The notes under the pieces: model-generated
What the model saw: only the letters and a program-made list of their open reading frames with translations
The model's database searches: none
Told to the model about the DNA's origin: nothing
In this document: positions 1 to 7,686 of the stretch, in pieces
Numbering within the stretch: the first letter of the stretch is position 1
Layout of the letters: every line of letters begins with the position of its first letter
Assembly (NCBI GenBank): GCA_002733495.1
Contig: NVVV01000003.1
Span: forward strand, 1-64,000
Source: Robiginitomaculum sp.
GTDB taxonomy: Bacteria; Pseudomonadota; Alphaproteobacteria; Caulobacterales; Maricaulaceae
DNA length: 64,000 bases
Reading direction: 5' to 3'
Translations under genes and position numbers: made by a program

Positions 1-179
1 ACGGTGGACAGGATGAAGCCGTAGAGTCTGAAGTGGCTAACAACCACGCTTTCGAGATGGGCTCATCCCGTTCCCTGATCACATCAAGCAGCGGCTATTA
101 TAGACGTTGACTACGGACGGAAGCACGAAGCCGACGATAGGATTCAACAAGGGGACTTGACATCACGGCGCCCATTACG

Positions 180-937
180 GAAGCCAGACTCTCATCGTAA
201 GCAGCGTATTGTTTTTCTCTGGATTTGGAGAAGTATGCGGCACCGTCCCAGCCACGCAAAGGTGCGTTCCACTACCTAGCGACGGGGGATGACTTCAAAG
301 CCTTTTGTCGCATCTGATCGTTTGACAATTTGCATTGTCCAGCACCCGATTGTCTCCAGCTTGACCCGCAATTGCGGCCCGGCATATCCTCCCCCGGCCT
401 TCGTCGGGGCAGGCTTGGCAAAGACATGGCGCAGCCACGGGTGCGAGTGGCGGATTGATTTGAGCACATGAACGGCTCCGTCGCGATCCTGAACATCAGC
501 ACCATGAATGACAAACCCAATCAGAAAGCCAAGCGTATCGGTAACAATATGACGCTTGCGGCCTTTAATCTTCTTGCCCGCATCATAGCCGCAAACCCCA
601 CCGCTTTCAGTTGTTTTAACGCTCTGGCTGTCAATCACACCGGCACTTGGCGAGACTTCATGACCCTCTTGCTCGCGTACAGCCATGACAAGAGCATGGT
701 TGATCTGATGCAGCAGTGCGTTGTCACGCCAGTTATAGAAATAGCGCTGCACTGTGGAGGGCGGCGGAAAATCATTGGGGATCATGGCCCATTGGCAACC
801 GGTTGAGACCATGTACTGGATGGCATCCCAAACATCGCGCATTAATGTTGTGCGGGGGCGGCTCCATGTCGGGCCGGTGGAAACAAAGGCTCTATAATCG
901 CCCATTCCTCGTCCGCCTCGTACTAACCATAAGACAT
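180..937 (-). pseudogene. IS5-family transposase, multiply broken
   Basis: The reading matches an IS5-type DDE transposase: 'DEEWAIIEP' near the N-terminus, then 'STGCQWAMIPNDFPP', 'DSQSVKTTE' with the first catalytic Asp, 'GYDAGKKIKGRKRH' and 'VVERTFAWLGRCR'. It is broken in several places. A one-base deletion near 870 shifts the frame between 'LFPPARHGA' and 'PRTTLMRDVW'. At about 393-415 the expected 'FADGGYAG' (second catalytic Asp) reads 'FAKPAPTKAGGGYAG', an in-frame insertion that forms a GC-rich hairpin. An amber codon at 276-278 stands where a Trp is normal before 'VVERT', and the frame is lost soon after. It cannot make active transposase. The ORF-track protein (276-905) is only its middle part. 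Confidence 0.85.
390..416. repeat. Palindromic REP-like insertion inside transposase
   Basis: The stretch 'cccccggccttcgtcggggc' can fold as a short GC hairpin (CCCCG/CGGGG). It sits exactly where the IS5 transposase should encode the conserved Asp of 'DGGYAG'. The insertion adds about 21 net bases and keeps the reading frame, as Rickettsia palindromic elements do inside genes. Confidence 0.6.
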
Positions 938-970
938 CAATAGCCTTTATCTGTTATCTATGTCAGCCCC

Positions 971-1292
971 TTCTATAAATTGCACTTATGACATAAATGC
1001 ACAAATGCCATGAGTCTGAAAATCCGATTATTTTCGTCGGTGAAACAAAATTTGGCCCGCTACGGGAGCTTTGGGGTTGGGTGACGGGGACGCCCCCCCC
1101 GGCAATCCCAGGGCATAAGGTCGCTCCAGATGCCTCTATGGCTCAGAAAGGGACATATCAGGTTTATTATCCGTTGTTACTGAAGGTTCTGTCGGAACTC
1201 AGCGGTTAGCAACACCTCATGACCTGTGCCTTTTGCCCATGTCTGCAATCTCGGTCATTGATCCGATAAACCTCGATAAATTATCCAGCCTT
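971..1292. other. Intergenic stretch, no gene seen
   Basis: This lies between the IS end and the Rep gene. It contains a 70-codon ORF (997-1209) with a run of eight C's, no recognisable motif and no convincing ribosome binding site. I see no RNA gene or clear regulatory site. Confidence 0.5.
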
Positions 1293-1940
1293 TCAGGACC
1301 ATTTCATTGATTGAAGGGTGGGCCGCAAATTATATCCATCTTTGCTGGGCCTAAGGTCTTCGGGGTATATCCGAAATTCGTCGTTGATTTGTCTGGTTCT
1401 GTGATTTGGGCGTATCAGTTTTGTGGTGTAAGAGATCAGGTCGACAATCGCCATCCTGATATTTTTACCCCTGGGGCATTTAAACGGCTTTACTTGGATA
1501 TTGTCGCAGTCTGTTATTGACCGCTTAAACGCGCGGTATTTAGCTGATTTGAAGAGTTTCCTGAAATCATCACTTTTGCCTCGGGGTAAAATGACAATGG
1601 CATGAATATGGATGTTACCGAAATCATCGCATTCATAATTCCAACCATCATATTTAGTGCCATCAGCATCCAAAAAGGCGATGGCAAATAGTTTTGGCTT
1701 TGACTTTCGACGAAAATTTTGCCCTAATACAAACCCGCTGATAAGATTATACCAACGATGAAAATTACCTAGCTGAATTGATCCGGCTGGAAATATAATA
1801 TCTTTTTGACGACTGCATCGACGTCCTGTTTTGCTCTTTGAAAATGTCATGGTTACGTAAAAGCAATGAGTCTTTATGTAACTGGAAAACGTATCTTCAC
1901 TGGTTTTATTGGCTTTGAATACCTCTTGACGATTGATCAA
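1293..1940 (-). CDS. HUH-type replication initiator-like protein
   Basis: The 215-residue protein has the three landmarks of single-strand-nicking Rep proteins. These are a hydrophobic strand 'FYVTMTFS' (about residues 27-34), the metal-binding His pair in 'NIHIHAIVILP' (H111 and H113), and a downstream 'DLISYTTKL' whose Tyr (about 171) is placed like the nicking tyrosine. It may start replication or transfer of the small element it sits in. The frame opens only at a TTG. A better placed ATG at 1947, behind 'aaggag', opens a different frame that ends after 13 codons ('MHIDQSSRGIQSQ'). Either the gene starts at TTG, perhaps coupled to that leader, or a frameshift has occurred near the start. 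Family assignment is by motif only. Confidence 0.6.
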   Translation of the reverse strand: MINRQEVFKANKTSEDTFSSYIKTHCFYVTMTFSKSKTGRRCSRQKDIIFPAGSIQLGNFHRWYNLISGFVLGQNFRRKSKPKLFAIAFLDADGTKYDGWNYECDDFGNIHIHAIVILPRGKSDDFRKLFKSAKYRAFKRSITDCDNIQVKPFKCPRGKNIRMAIVDLISYTTKLIRPNHRTRQINDEFRIYPEDLRPSKDGYNLRPTLQSMKWS

Positions 1941-2238
1941 TATGCATAATTAATCTCCTTAAATGGACTAAAAACCCCAACAAAACAACTCCATAAAATG
2001 AACGAATTATTGGAGGCAACATGTAACTCTTGCATCCCCACTTACGAAAACCGGTAGTGCAAAAACCACTTTTCACACGCCTCCTCATTGCTTCATAAAA
2101 AATGAAACAGCTTGGTCTTGTGTGATTTGCACCTTGCGGTGTGGCGATGATTTCGTTCGCCCATGGCCGTAGCTTTGCTCGGTGCAAATTGGATGTCTGT
2201 AGTTTTCTGAAAGATAGGGCGCATGCCCCGTTTTGGTT

Positions 2239-2466
2239 TTACTGACTTGAGTTCGTCCGTGTCGCCTCCTTGATGTATTGCAGAATGGTCTTGGCGGAAT
2301 ACCGAACGGCACCCCCAAGTTTTACGAACGGGATGCCATCCCCGGTCAGGCGTTTGTTCTGGAACCACTTAGTGGTTAGGTTCAAAAACCGCGCCGCTTC
2401 TTTCTCGGTTAAATAGGCCTTTCCGAAGATGGTATCTTCCGAACTTTGGCCTTGGTCTTGGTGCAT
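2239..2466 (-). CDS. AlpA/excisionase-like helix-turn-helix protein
   Basis: A 75-residue protein with 'AYLTEKEAARFLNLTTKWFQNKRLTGDGIPFVKLGGAVRYS' (quoted here in two parts: 'YLTEKEAARFLNLTTKWFQ' and 'IPFVKLGGAVRYS'). This is the MerR/AlpA-type winged HTH layout of excisionases and small element regulators. The ATG at 2466 follows 'ggagaacac', a good ribosome binding site. It lies upstream of the Rep gene on the same strand, as in many proteobacterial integrative elements, so it probably controls rep or directs excision. About 300 bases separate it from rep; the ORFs listed there (1906-2187 and others) have no recognisable motif. Confidence 0.75.
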   Translation of the reverse strand: MHQDQGQSSEDTIFGKAYLTEKEAARFLNLTTKWFQNKRLTGDGIPFVKLGGAVRYSAKTILQYIKEATRTNSSQ

Positions 2467-2912
2467 GTGTTCTCCAATTCTGGTTGCTGTTGTTTCAATG
2501 ATTTCCTTTACAAGATCGCGAATCCGACCCTTATCTGTACGCGCGAGGTGCTTTGCCGGTTCTGAGTTTTTTGATGTTCCACGGGGCCAAAGCTTCGGAG
2601 CTCCCGGTTTATTTGCGCAATAAGGTCACGTAGAAACGTGATTATTAACGTATTGATATAATGCGTAAATTCCATACCGTTGCCATGAAACTGTTTGCGG
2701 GGTGTGGGGCATCAAGATTCAATACAACGTAAAATTAATTGGCTCTGAAATAGGCTCTGCGTAGCCAATGCGACTAATGACACAGTCGCAAATTTACGGG
2801 ATATTTATGTAAAGTCAGATAAAATGTATACAGTAAAATAAATATGAGACCATAGTTTGACTATTGGTATTTATGTGGATATCTGTCAGTATCATATTTA
2901 TGGGAGTTTATC
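2467..2912. other. Intergenic region with an inverted repeat
   Basis: This divergent region separates the HTH gene (minus) from the next gene (plus). It becomes AT-rich towards its right side. It contains 'attggct' at 2738-2744 and its complement 'agccaat' at 2763-2769, with 'ggctctg' repeated directly inside the loop. Promoters for both flanking genes must lie here. A nick site for the Rep protein is possible but unproven. Confidence 0.45.
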
Positions 2913-3494
2913 GTGGATAAAACCAAGCCGTTGCACAAAAAATCCAACCAAAAGGATGAGGTATCGATTGCAGCCAGTGGTATAATGGCAGAGGTGAAGT
3001 CCAGTTCTAGCGCCAAATCCAAAATACCGAACCGTAAAGATATTCCTGCGTGTCAGAAATACATGCGAAAAAGGATCAAAAGGGCAGTTCGATATAAAGA
3101 GAAAAACGGCAAATTCGCATCTCTTTATCGCTGCCAAAACCAGGTTATGATGCGCGTTGTTTACAAGTTTGTGCGGGCATATCTCAAAGCTGACGAAGGG
3201 GATGAATTATTTGATGAGGCGAATAGGTTCGGCGTCATGTCAAAGACCAGACCTTCAACCAATCCCTTTAACACGGGCTTTTTGCTACTTTTGGCCAAGG
3301 GCGCTATTTCAAACCAAGACCGCTTCAGATACTCAAAACAGCTTTCTTATGCCTATGAGCATGGCGTTGAGCCGAAATGGCTACCTGGTTTTCTGTCGCA
3401 AGCCGGAGGGGGCGATAGAGTTATAGCCAAGTATGAAGCTGGTAAATTTGAGCCATGGCTGAAAACCCGCCCCAAGCACCCGCTGAGAACATAG
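2913..3494 (+). CDS. Conserved element-associated hypothetical protein
   Basis: The 193-residue basic protein starts at GTG behind 'gggag'. Its C-terminal half ('NPFNTGFLLLLAKG', 'FRYSKQLSYAYEHGVEP', 'LPGFLSQAGG') resembles a pattern I associate with hypothetical proteins of small integrative elements. I do not know its function. The first 60 residues are Lys/Ser-rich and probably disordered. Its last 15 codons run into a segment (3462-3545) that matches the 3' end of the cysteine-protease-like gene at 4269 on the opposite strand, so the C-terminus may have been changed by that duplication. Confidence 0.55.
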   Translation: MDKTKPLHKKSNQKDEVSIAASGIMAEVKSSSSAKSKIPNRKDIPACQKYMRKRIKRAVRYKEKNGKFASLYRCQNQVMMRVVYKFVRAYLKADEGDELFDEANRFGVMSKTRPSTNPFNTGFLLLLAKGAISNQDRFRYSKQLSYAYEHGVEPKWLPGFLSQAGGGDRVIAKYEAGKFEPWLKTRPKHPLRT

Positions 3495-3545
3495 AGCGGG
3501 CATTGATCAGGTAGCGGCTCAGGGGCTGGCCCTTGGCATTGGGGC
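3462..3545 (-). repeat. Diverged copy of the 4269-gene 3' end
   Basis: About 78 bases here match 4273-4350 at roughly three positions in four, for example the shared 'ctgagaaca.agagcgggc'. Read on the minus strand both encode the same tail pattern: 'AKGQPLSRYLINARSMFS' here and 'AKGPPLARYRIIARSVFS' in the intact gene. It looks like the remnant of a second copy of that gene, downstream of the FtsZ-like gene. Confidence 0.65.
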
Positions 3546-3634
3546 AACAGGGTGAGCACGTCATTCCACCTCTTCCCTGATCGCCCTGGGTTGTTGGTGC
3601 CATTACCTCCCTCAGGGTTTGCCCCAGTCATCGA

Positions 3635-4246
3635 TCAGGAGCATTGGCTCTCCCACGGCATGTCTATTGTCTGATAGAAATGAACAGCGTGATCGGCGTA
3701 GGTTACAAACAGCTGATCGATCCATATTGCAAAGTCTGCCAGGCTTAGTTGGTTCAGCTTTTGCGCATTATCGGCTTTTGCAAGCTGGTATAAGTCCCCC
3801 ACATTGAAACGGCAAAAACGATCAAAGGCACAGGTGTACGTGCCTAGCCTGGGTGAGGGTTTCTCAGGCTTTGTTTGCGAAAGGCGCAGGCTGCCATCAA
3901 AAACCAACCCTGTCACATAATACCCATGCTCCTGTGCCAGATTGCAAAACGCAGATATGAAGTGCATTTCATTCAGGTTTTGCGCGGTAGCCTCTGCGAT
4001 AAGAAGGATAGCTTTAGGCCGTTGGGGCAGGCATGTAATATGGTCTATTATCCGATGGCTCAAAGCGTACTGGTTATCTGAGCCGGATATTGAAACGCTC
4101 GCGTTTTCATCGTTTGCACTCTGGGTATCGGGATTAACCAACAGTGTAGGTGTTTTCTCTGAGCCTTCGCTGACCATGTTCATATGCGCTAAGGCGGTTT
4201 TTCCCAATGTGCCAATGCCGATGATCAGGACGTTATGATGTGCCAT
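3635..4246 (-). CDS. Degenerate FtsZ/tubulin-like small protein
   Basis: I place the start at the ATG at 4246 (behind 'aggaatagcaaa'), giving 203 residues 'MAHHNVLIIGIGTLGKTAL...'. The order of segments follows the FtsZ GTPase domain: 'VLIIGIGTLGKTALAHM' for 'IKVIGVGGGGGNAVNRM', 'TLLVNPDTQ' for 'FFAVNTDAQ', 'VSISGS' for 'IQIGSG', and 'AILLIAEATAQ' followed by 'AQEHGYYVTGLVF' for the strand, T4 loop and helix. The GGGTGTG tubulin signature itself is missing ('ATAQNLNEM'), so GTP binding is doubtful. The C-terminal tubulin domain is absent. It is 22 bases downstream of the cysteine-protease-like gene, so the two are probably co-transcribed. The fold assignment is my inference by eye; a plain Rossmann protein is the alternative. 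Confidence 0.55.
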   Translation of the reverse strand: MAHHNVLIIGIGTLGKTALAHMNMVSEGSEKTPTLLVNPDTQSANDENASVSISGSDNQYALSHRIIDHITCLPQRPKAILLIAEATAQNLNEMHFISAFCNLAQEHGYYVTGLVFDGSLRLSQTKPEKPSPRLGTYTCAFDRFCRFNVGDLYQLAKADNAQKLNQLSLADFAIWIDQLFVTYADHAVHFYQTIDMPWESQCS

Positions 4247-4268
4247 TTTGCTATTCCTTTTTTTGTGG

Positions 4269-4844
4269 TTAGTGAAAACCGTCTCGAACCCCCACTGAGA
4301 ACACAGAGCGGGCGATGATCCGGTACCGGGCAAGGGGCGGGCCTTTGGCTGCAAGGTTGCATGAGGTGCGGTAAATCCAATGCAACCCGTAAGAATCAAA
4401 CAAATGGTATTGGGTTTGGCTAAATCCGCAGATCACGGTGAAGTGGTCCATGGCCCCGTTCAGGGTTATGCAAACCGGTCTTTGCGCTATGATCTCGTTT
4501 TCAATGGTCTGGACATAGTTGTCCGGCATGATGCCCAGTTCTCGCATTTGCCAGGTTTGCGATAAATGGGTATTGGCATGGGTAATCAGGTGCTTTGCCA
4601 GTTTCACCCTCAACACATCGCCCATGCCTTCTGTAACGGCCCTGTGCATTTTTTTTTTGCGTTCAAGGAAGGCAAAGCCTGTATCTGCCAGCAGGTTTTC
4701 ATGGCGCGTCGTCAATGGTGTCTGTTGCGCGGCGGCAAGGCACAGGGCGTTGACGGTGGCGTAAAGGCCGCACAGGCTGTCCAGCTGGCCTTGACGATAC
4801 GGCTTAAGGGTGTTGGCAGCCTTGATGAGGATGGGTCTGGCCAT
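4269..4844 (-). CDS. Papain/C39-like cysteine peptidase-like protein
   Basis: The 191-residue protein carries a plausible papain-fold triad: Cys25 in 'QGQLDSLCGLYATVNAL', His134 in 'AMDHFTVICGF' and Asp150 in 'YHLFDSYGL'. A conserved Gln before the Cys fits an oxyanion residue. There is no signal peptide or membrane segment, so it should act in the cytoplasm. Its substrate is unknown. It is the first gene of a likely pair with the FtsZ-like gene downstream. Its last 25 residues ('AKGPPLARYRIIARS...') recur as a diverged copy at 3462-3545. Such proteins are usually annotated as hypothetical in mobile elements; the peptidase call rests on motif order only. Confidence 0.6.
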   Translation of the reverse strand: MARPILIKAANTLKPYRQGQLDSLCGLYATVNALCLAAAQQTPLTTRHENLLADTGFAFLERKKKMHRAVTEGMGDVLRVKLAKHLITHANTHLSQTWQMRELGIMPDNYVQTIENEIIAQRPVCITLNGAMDHFTVICGFSQTQYHLFDSYGLHWIYRTSCNLAAKGPPLARYRIIARSVFSVGVRDGFH

Positions 4845-4985
4845 GAGGGTTTCTTTCTATGTTGACGCATTGGATGTTTAGCGGAGGTGTGGACGGCCTT
4901 TGGGGGTATGTCCTCAGGCTTCATCATTTCGCCAAAGGATGGAATGGCCAGACAGATCCACCTCTACCTACGTTAAATCGACCCT

Positions 4986-5366
4986 TTAGTATTCTGAGGC
5001 CAGCATGATGGTGAGTACCCGAATGGTGATGTCCGAGTTAGCTGGGTCTATGGAATGATATTCCATCTCCAGATCGTAATAATCGATCTTCCAGAGTATC
5101 TGCAGGTTCTGATACGCCAGCGTTCCAAAATCATGCGCGCCATGGGGATCGTTATCATTGGTAAAGCGGGTGTGTTGGGCAATCGCATACCTGATCTGGA
5201 AGAACGCACCTCGGCCTAACGCTGAAACGCCATGGGTGATGACAATACGGCCCCCTTGGCCGCTCTGGCGCAAATGATCATTTAGGGTACGGATTCTGAT
5301 AAGGGTCTGCTCTTCTGGTGTCTTGGCGCAGCTTTCCTGTTTGCTGCCTTTGGGGGCTTTGGGCAT
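4986..5366 (-). CDS. DUF3768 family protein
   Basis: The 126-residue protein matches the DUF3768 pattern well: 'IRTLNDHLRQSGQGGRIVIT', 'GVSALG', 'FTNDNDPHGAHDFG', 'LWKIDYYDLEME', and the ending 'DITIRVLTIMLASEY'. The function of the family is unknown. Members are common on plasmids and integrative elements of Alphaproteobacteria, which fits its place between the cysteine-protease-like gene and the recombinase. The Lys-rich first 15 residues are probably a flexible lead. Confidence 0.85.
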   Translation of the reverse strand: MPKAPKGSKQESCAKTPEEQTLIRIRTLNDHLRQSGQGGRIVITHGVSALGRGAFFQIRYAIAQHTRFTNDNDPHGAHDFGTLAYQNLQILWKIDYYDLEMEYHSIDPANSDITIRVLTIMLASEY

Positions 5367-5432
5367 TGCTGCCTCCTATGATGGTGCTGTGGGTGTGTTT
5401 TGCCGGAAGGGGTGAGGCGTGTTGGGAGCGGA

Positions 5433-6014
5433 TTAGATCAAGGACACCAGTTTATGCTGCACGGCCCGATCTCCCTCTATATAGCGCTCTGTGGTGGTCA
5501 GTGCCCGATGGCCCGCAAGTTCCTGAATGTCACGTAAAGACCCACCAGTGTGCATCAGGGCTCTTGCCGCATTGGTTATGAAGGTCCGACGCCCAGAATG
5601 CGATGAACAACCTTTAAGCCCAAGCTGGCGATAGGTGTCATGGAACCAGTTTACTACACTACTGGCGCTCATGGCACCGCCGCGCTCTGATCTGATCACA
5701 GGGCCGGTAAGTGGGTGTTTAGCCTGTTTGTGCTATGCCTGCAGTTTCTTTGCCAAAGTCTTGTGAAGCGGGATAGGGCGGCCAGAGCGGCCTTTGGCGA
5801 TGTGTTTGCTAATCCGTAAGTTGCGTCCAACCTTGCCATTGCTGCGTAAAACCATGCTCCAGTCCAGCCCGGCGATCTCGCAAGCACGCAAGCCCGCTTT
5901 AAAGCTTAAACAGACCATGACTTGATTACGTAACGGATGGCGTTGGTGTTTGACGTGCTTGAGCACCCGGCACAGGTCTGCCGGTTCAAGCACCTTTGCA
6001 GGATGCCTTATCAT
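5433..6014 (-). pseudogene. Tyrosine recombinase/integrase with in-frame amber
   Basis: The two ORF-track entries 5733-6014 and 5433-5699 are one continuous frame interrupted by TAG at 5733-5735. The first part holds 'FKAGLRACEIAGLDW' with the first catalytic Arg. The second holds 'SSHSGRRTFIT' (His and second Arg) and 'LAGHRALTTTERYIEG' with the His and nucleophilic Tyr. The whole frame is about 193 codons, the length of short integrases without an N-terminal arm domain. Apart from the amber after 'KKLQA' the catalytic residues are all there. It lies beside tRNA-Lys and was probably the integrase of this element. It is inactive unless the amber is read through. Confidence 0.85.
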
Positions 6015-6324
6015 GGATTGATTCCTAACTATGAGGGGAAAAGCGGGCCTTAGCGCAGTTAACGCGCCTTGCTCACATGCTCAAACCATAGTGCAACATA
6101 GCCGAAATGTCAAATAATGCCCTATAAACAAAATGTTAGGTGCATGCCTGTGGGGGGGCAGAGATTGATTACGAGGTGAAGAAAAGGCGTTGAGGTACAG
6201 TAAAGGCGGCACCTACCTGATTGAACTTACCCCGCATTATCCTAAAACACCCCAAGGCGTGGTTGCTAGGTGGTTGCTATTTGGATGAGCAATATCGTTA
6301 TTGTGATTAAGCCTTTGAAATAAT
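6015..6324. other. Integrase-tRNA intergenic, short direct repeat
   Basis: This holds the presumed integrase promoter and attachment junction. The only structure I see is a direct repeat 'gtggttgcta' at 6259-6268 and 6270-6279, about 45 bases from the tRNA 3' end, which could be a recombinase arm site. No gene is evident. Confidence 0.4.
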
Positions 6325-6400
<76 letters not shown>

Positions 6401-6464
6401 ATAACCGAATGGTTGGCGGCAACATATCTTTGGTGCCTGGATTTGCAAGTGAAGGATGCAGGTT

Positions 6465-6491
6465 GCTTCCTGCTTCCTGCTTCCTGCTTTA
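6465..6491. repeat. 7-bp tandem repeat (gcttcct)
   Basis: Three to four copies of 'gcttcct' occur in a row just past the stop codon of the small gene at 6489. It is a simple repeat likely to vary in copy number by slippage. Confidence 0.7.
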
Positions 6492-6734
6492 ACCGGCGCT
6501 GCGGATGCGGATTTCACATTCACGCAACAGCATACCAAGTATACCGTATTTCGACTGTACGCTTTGAACTATATCGACAAGTGATTTGCTCATCAGCGTG
6601 CTTTCCAGGCTGCACAAGTCCATTATATGTTGAGACAGCAACAGGCGCAGGGCCTGATCGCTAAGTTTGTCCAGTTGCGGTATACTGTCGGCTTCGCGTT
6701 CAATGCGGTCCAGGCGTTCGTCCAGGGATTCCAT
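6489..6734 (-). CDS. Small hypothetical protein, helical
   Basis: I do not recognise this 81-residue protein ('MESLDERLDRIEREADSIP...'). The charged heptad-like start suggests a short coiled coil, followed by helical segments without membrane character. I prefer the ATG at 6734, behind 'gagagcatt', over the track start at 6767, which has no ribosome binding site. It stands alone between tRNA-Lys and the LuxR gene, and its stop overlaps a 7-bp tandem repeat. It could be a small chromosomal gene; evidence for translation is only the frame and the start context. Confidence 0.5.
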   Translation of the reverse strand: MESLDERLDRIEREADSIPQLDKLSDQALRLLLSQHIMDLCSLESTLMSKSLVDIVQSVQSKYGILGMLLRECEIRIRSAG

Positions 6735-6884
6735 TAATGCTCTCAAGAAAAATAAGAAGGCGCTCATTGCAACGCCAACGCATGACCAAAACGCACAATG
6801 AAGACCGCTGATGTAGAGAGTAAAATAAGCATTTTAACCTGTCCAATCAGACAGGAGCAAGATTAACCAATTGTAAGGGAAGTC

Positions 6885-7631
6885 CTAAATTAGTATTTCG
6901 AGCTTACGGACCGCTTGAACAACCGCCTGCAAGCGTGTGGGGACACCCATTTTTTTCTTAGCATTTTCAATGTGATAGTGGACAGTTCGTTCCGAAATTT
7001 CCAAGAGTTGAGCGATTTCCCAGTCGGTTTTGCCTTGCGCAACCCAGCTCAAGGTTTCGCGTTCTCTATCTGAAAGCCCCCCAGCCGGGGCCTTGCCGCG
7101 CTGTTGTGAGTTTGTGCACAGCGCGCAGGCCCGTCGATAGAAGGCTAATATGGCAACTTCTATCTCCATGCGGGCAATGACATCAATGTCTTTAAAGTCC
7201 CCGGCGACCAGCATCAGGGTCGGCCTGCCATTTCGACCCTTCAAGGGGAAACTGTAGCCCTTATGGATACCAAATTTCATGATATGCTGAAAAACCTTGC
7301 GCCCACGTAAGGTCATGAACTTTTGGTTATATATATCCTCCAGCGGAGCCGGTTCGCAATCCTGTTGCGCGGTTCTAAACAGGGGACTGACGAAGAGACT
7401 TTTGGTTGCGAAATATTCATCCAGAAAAGCATCCGGAACAGTGCCCAAAATCAAATTCTCACGCCAGTTAGTTTTAACAATACGGACTTCTGCCAATGCA
7501 AAGGGGCCAAGAGACATTGTATCCAGATAAACGCGAAAAATTTCAACCAGTTCAGATGAATCCCTGGCATGGACAAGCTCCAGAACGACGTCTGGCAGAC
7601 AGGCATCGCTGTGTTCTGCACCGGCGCTCAT
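6885..7631 (-). CDS. LuxR-family regulator with autoinducer-type domain
   Basis: This is a transcription factor of about 248 residues. The N-terminal 170 residues resemble the autoinducer-binding domain ('FLDEYFATKSLFVSPLFRTA'). The C-terminal HTH is clear: 'LSDRERETLSWVAQGKTDWEIAQLL' (in parts) and 'SERTVHYHIENAKKKMGV'. The start at 7631 follows 'ggagggaagcgc'. At the position where homoserine-lactone receptors have Asp-Pro it reads Ser-Pro, so the ligand may differ. No luxI-like synthase is in the window, so it is a LuxR solo. It lies 55 bases downstream of the ferredoxin gene and may share its transcript. Its target genes are unknown. Confidence 0.85.
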   Translation of the reverse strand: MSAGAEHSDACLPDVVLELVHARDSSELVEIFRVYLDTMSLGPFALAEVRIVKTNWRENLILGTVPDAFLDEYFATKSLFVSPLFRTAQQDCEPAPLEDIYNQKFMTLRGRKVFQHIMKFGIHKGYSFPLKGRNGRPTLMLVAGDFKDIDVIARMEIEVAILAFYRRACALCTNSQQRGKAPAGGLSDRERETLSWVAQGKTDWEIAQLLEISERTVHYHIENAKKKMGVPTRLQAVVQAVRKLEILI

Positions 7632-7686
7632 GCGCTTCCCTCCGGGCAATAGACTACCACATTTCACGGTTTTAAGCAAAAATATT

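Larger units (their letters stand above)
151..970 (-). mobile_element. Decayed IS5-family insertion sequence
   Basis: The ends are proposed from an imperfect inverted pair: 'ggggacttgacat' starting at 151 and, read on the minus strand, 'ggggctgacatag' starting at 970. The roughly 820 bp between them is the usual size of a small IS5-family element and holds one broken transposase gene. I see no clear target duplication. The boundaries are tentative, and the first 150 bases of the window show nothing I can recognise. Confidence 0.4.

Noticed and set aside
961-975. 'tgtcagccccttct' shared between the left IS end and the IS1595 right end
   Set aside because: The match is 14 bases and the transposases are of different families. 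It is noted as similar ends only, not as a second IS1595 copy.
997-1209. 70-codon plus-strand ORF
   Set aside because: It has no ribosome binding site, contains a run of eight C's and no recognisable motif. It lies between an IS end and a gene on the other strand.
1906-2368. Three overlapping minus-strand ORFs between rep and the HTH gene
   Set aside because: They overlap each other and the HTH gene in different frames and have no motif. Only the 13-codon leader in front of rep has a ribosome binding site.
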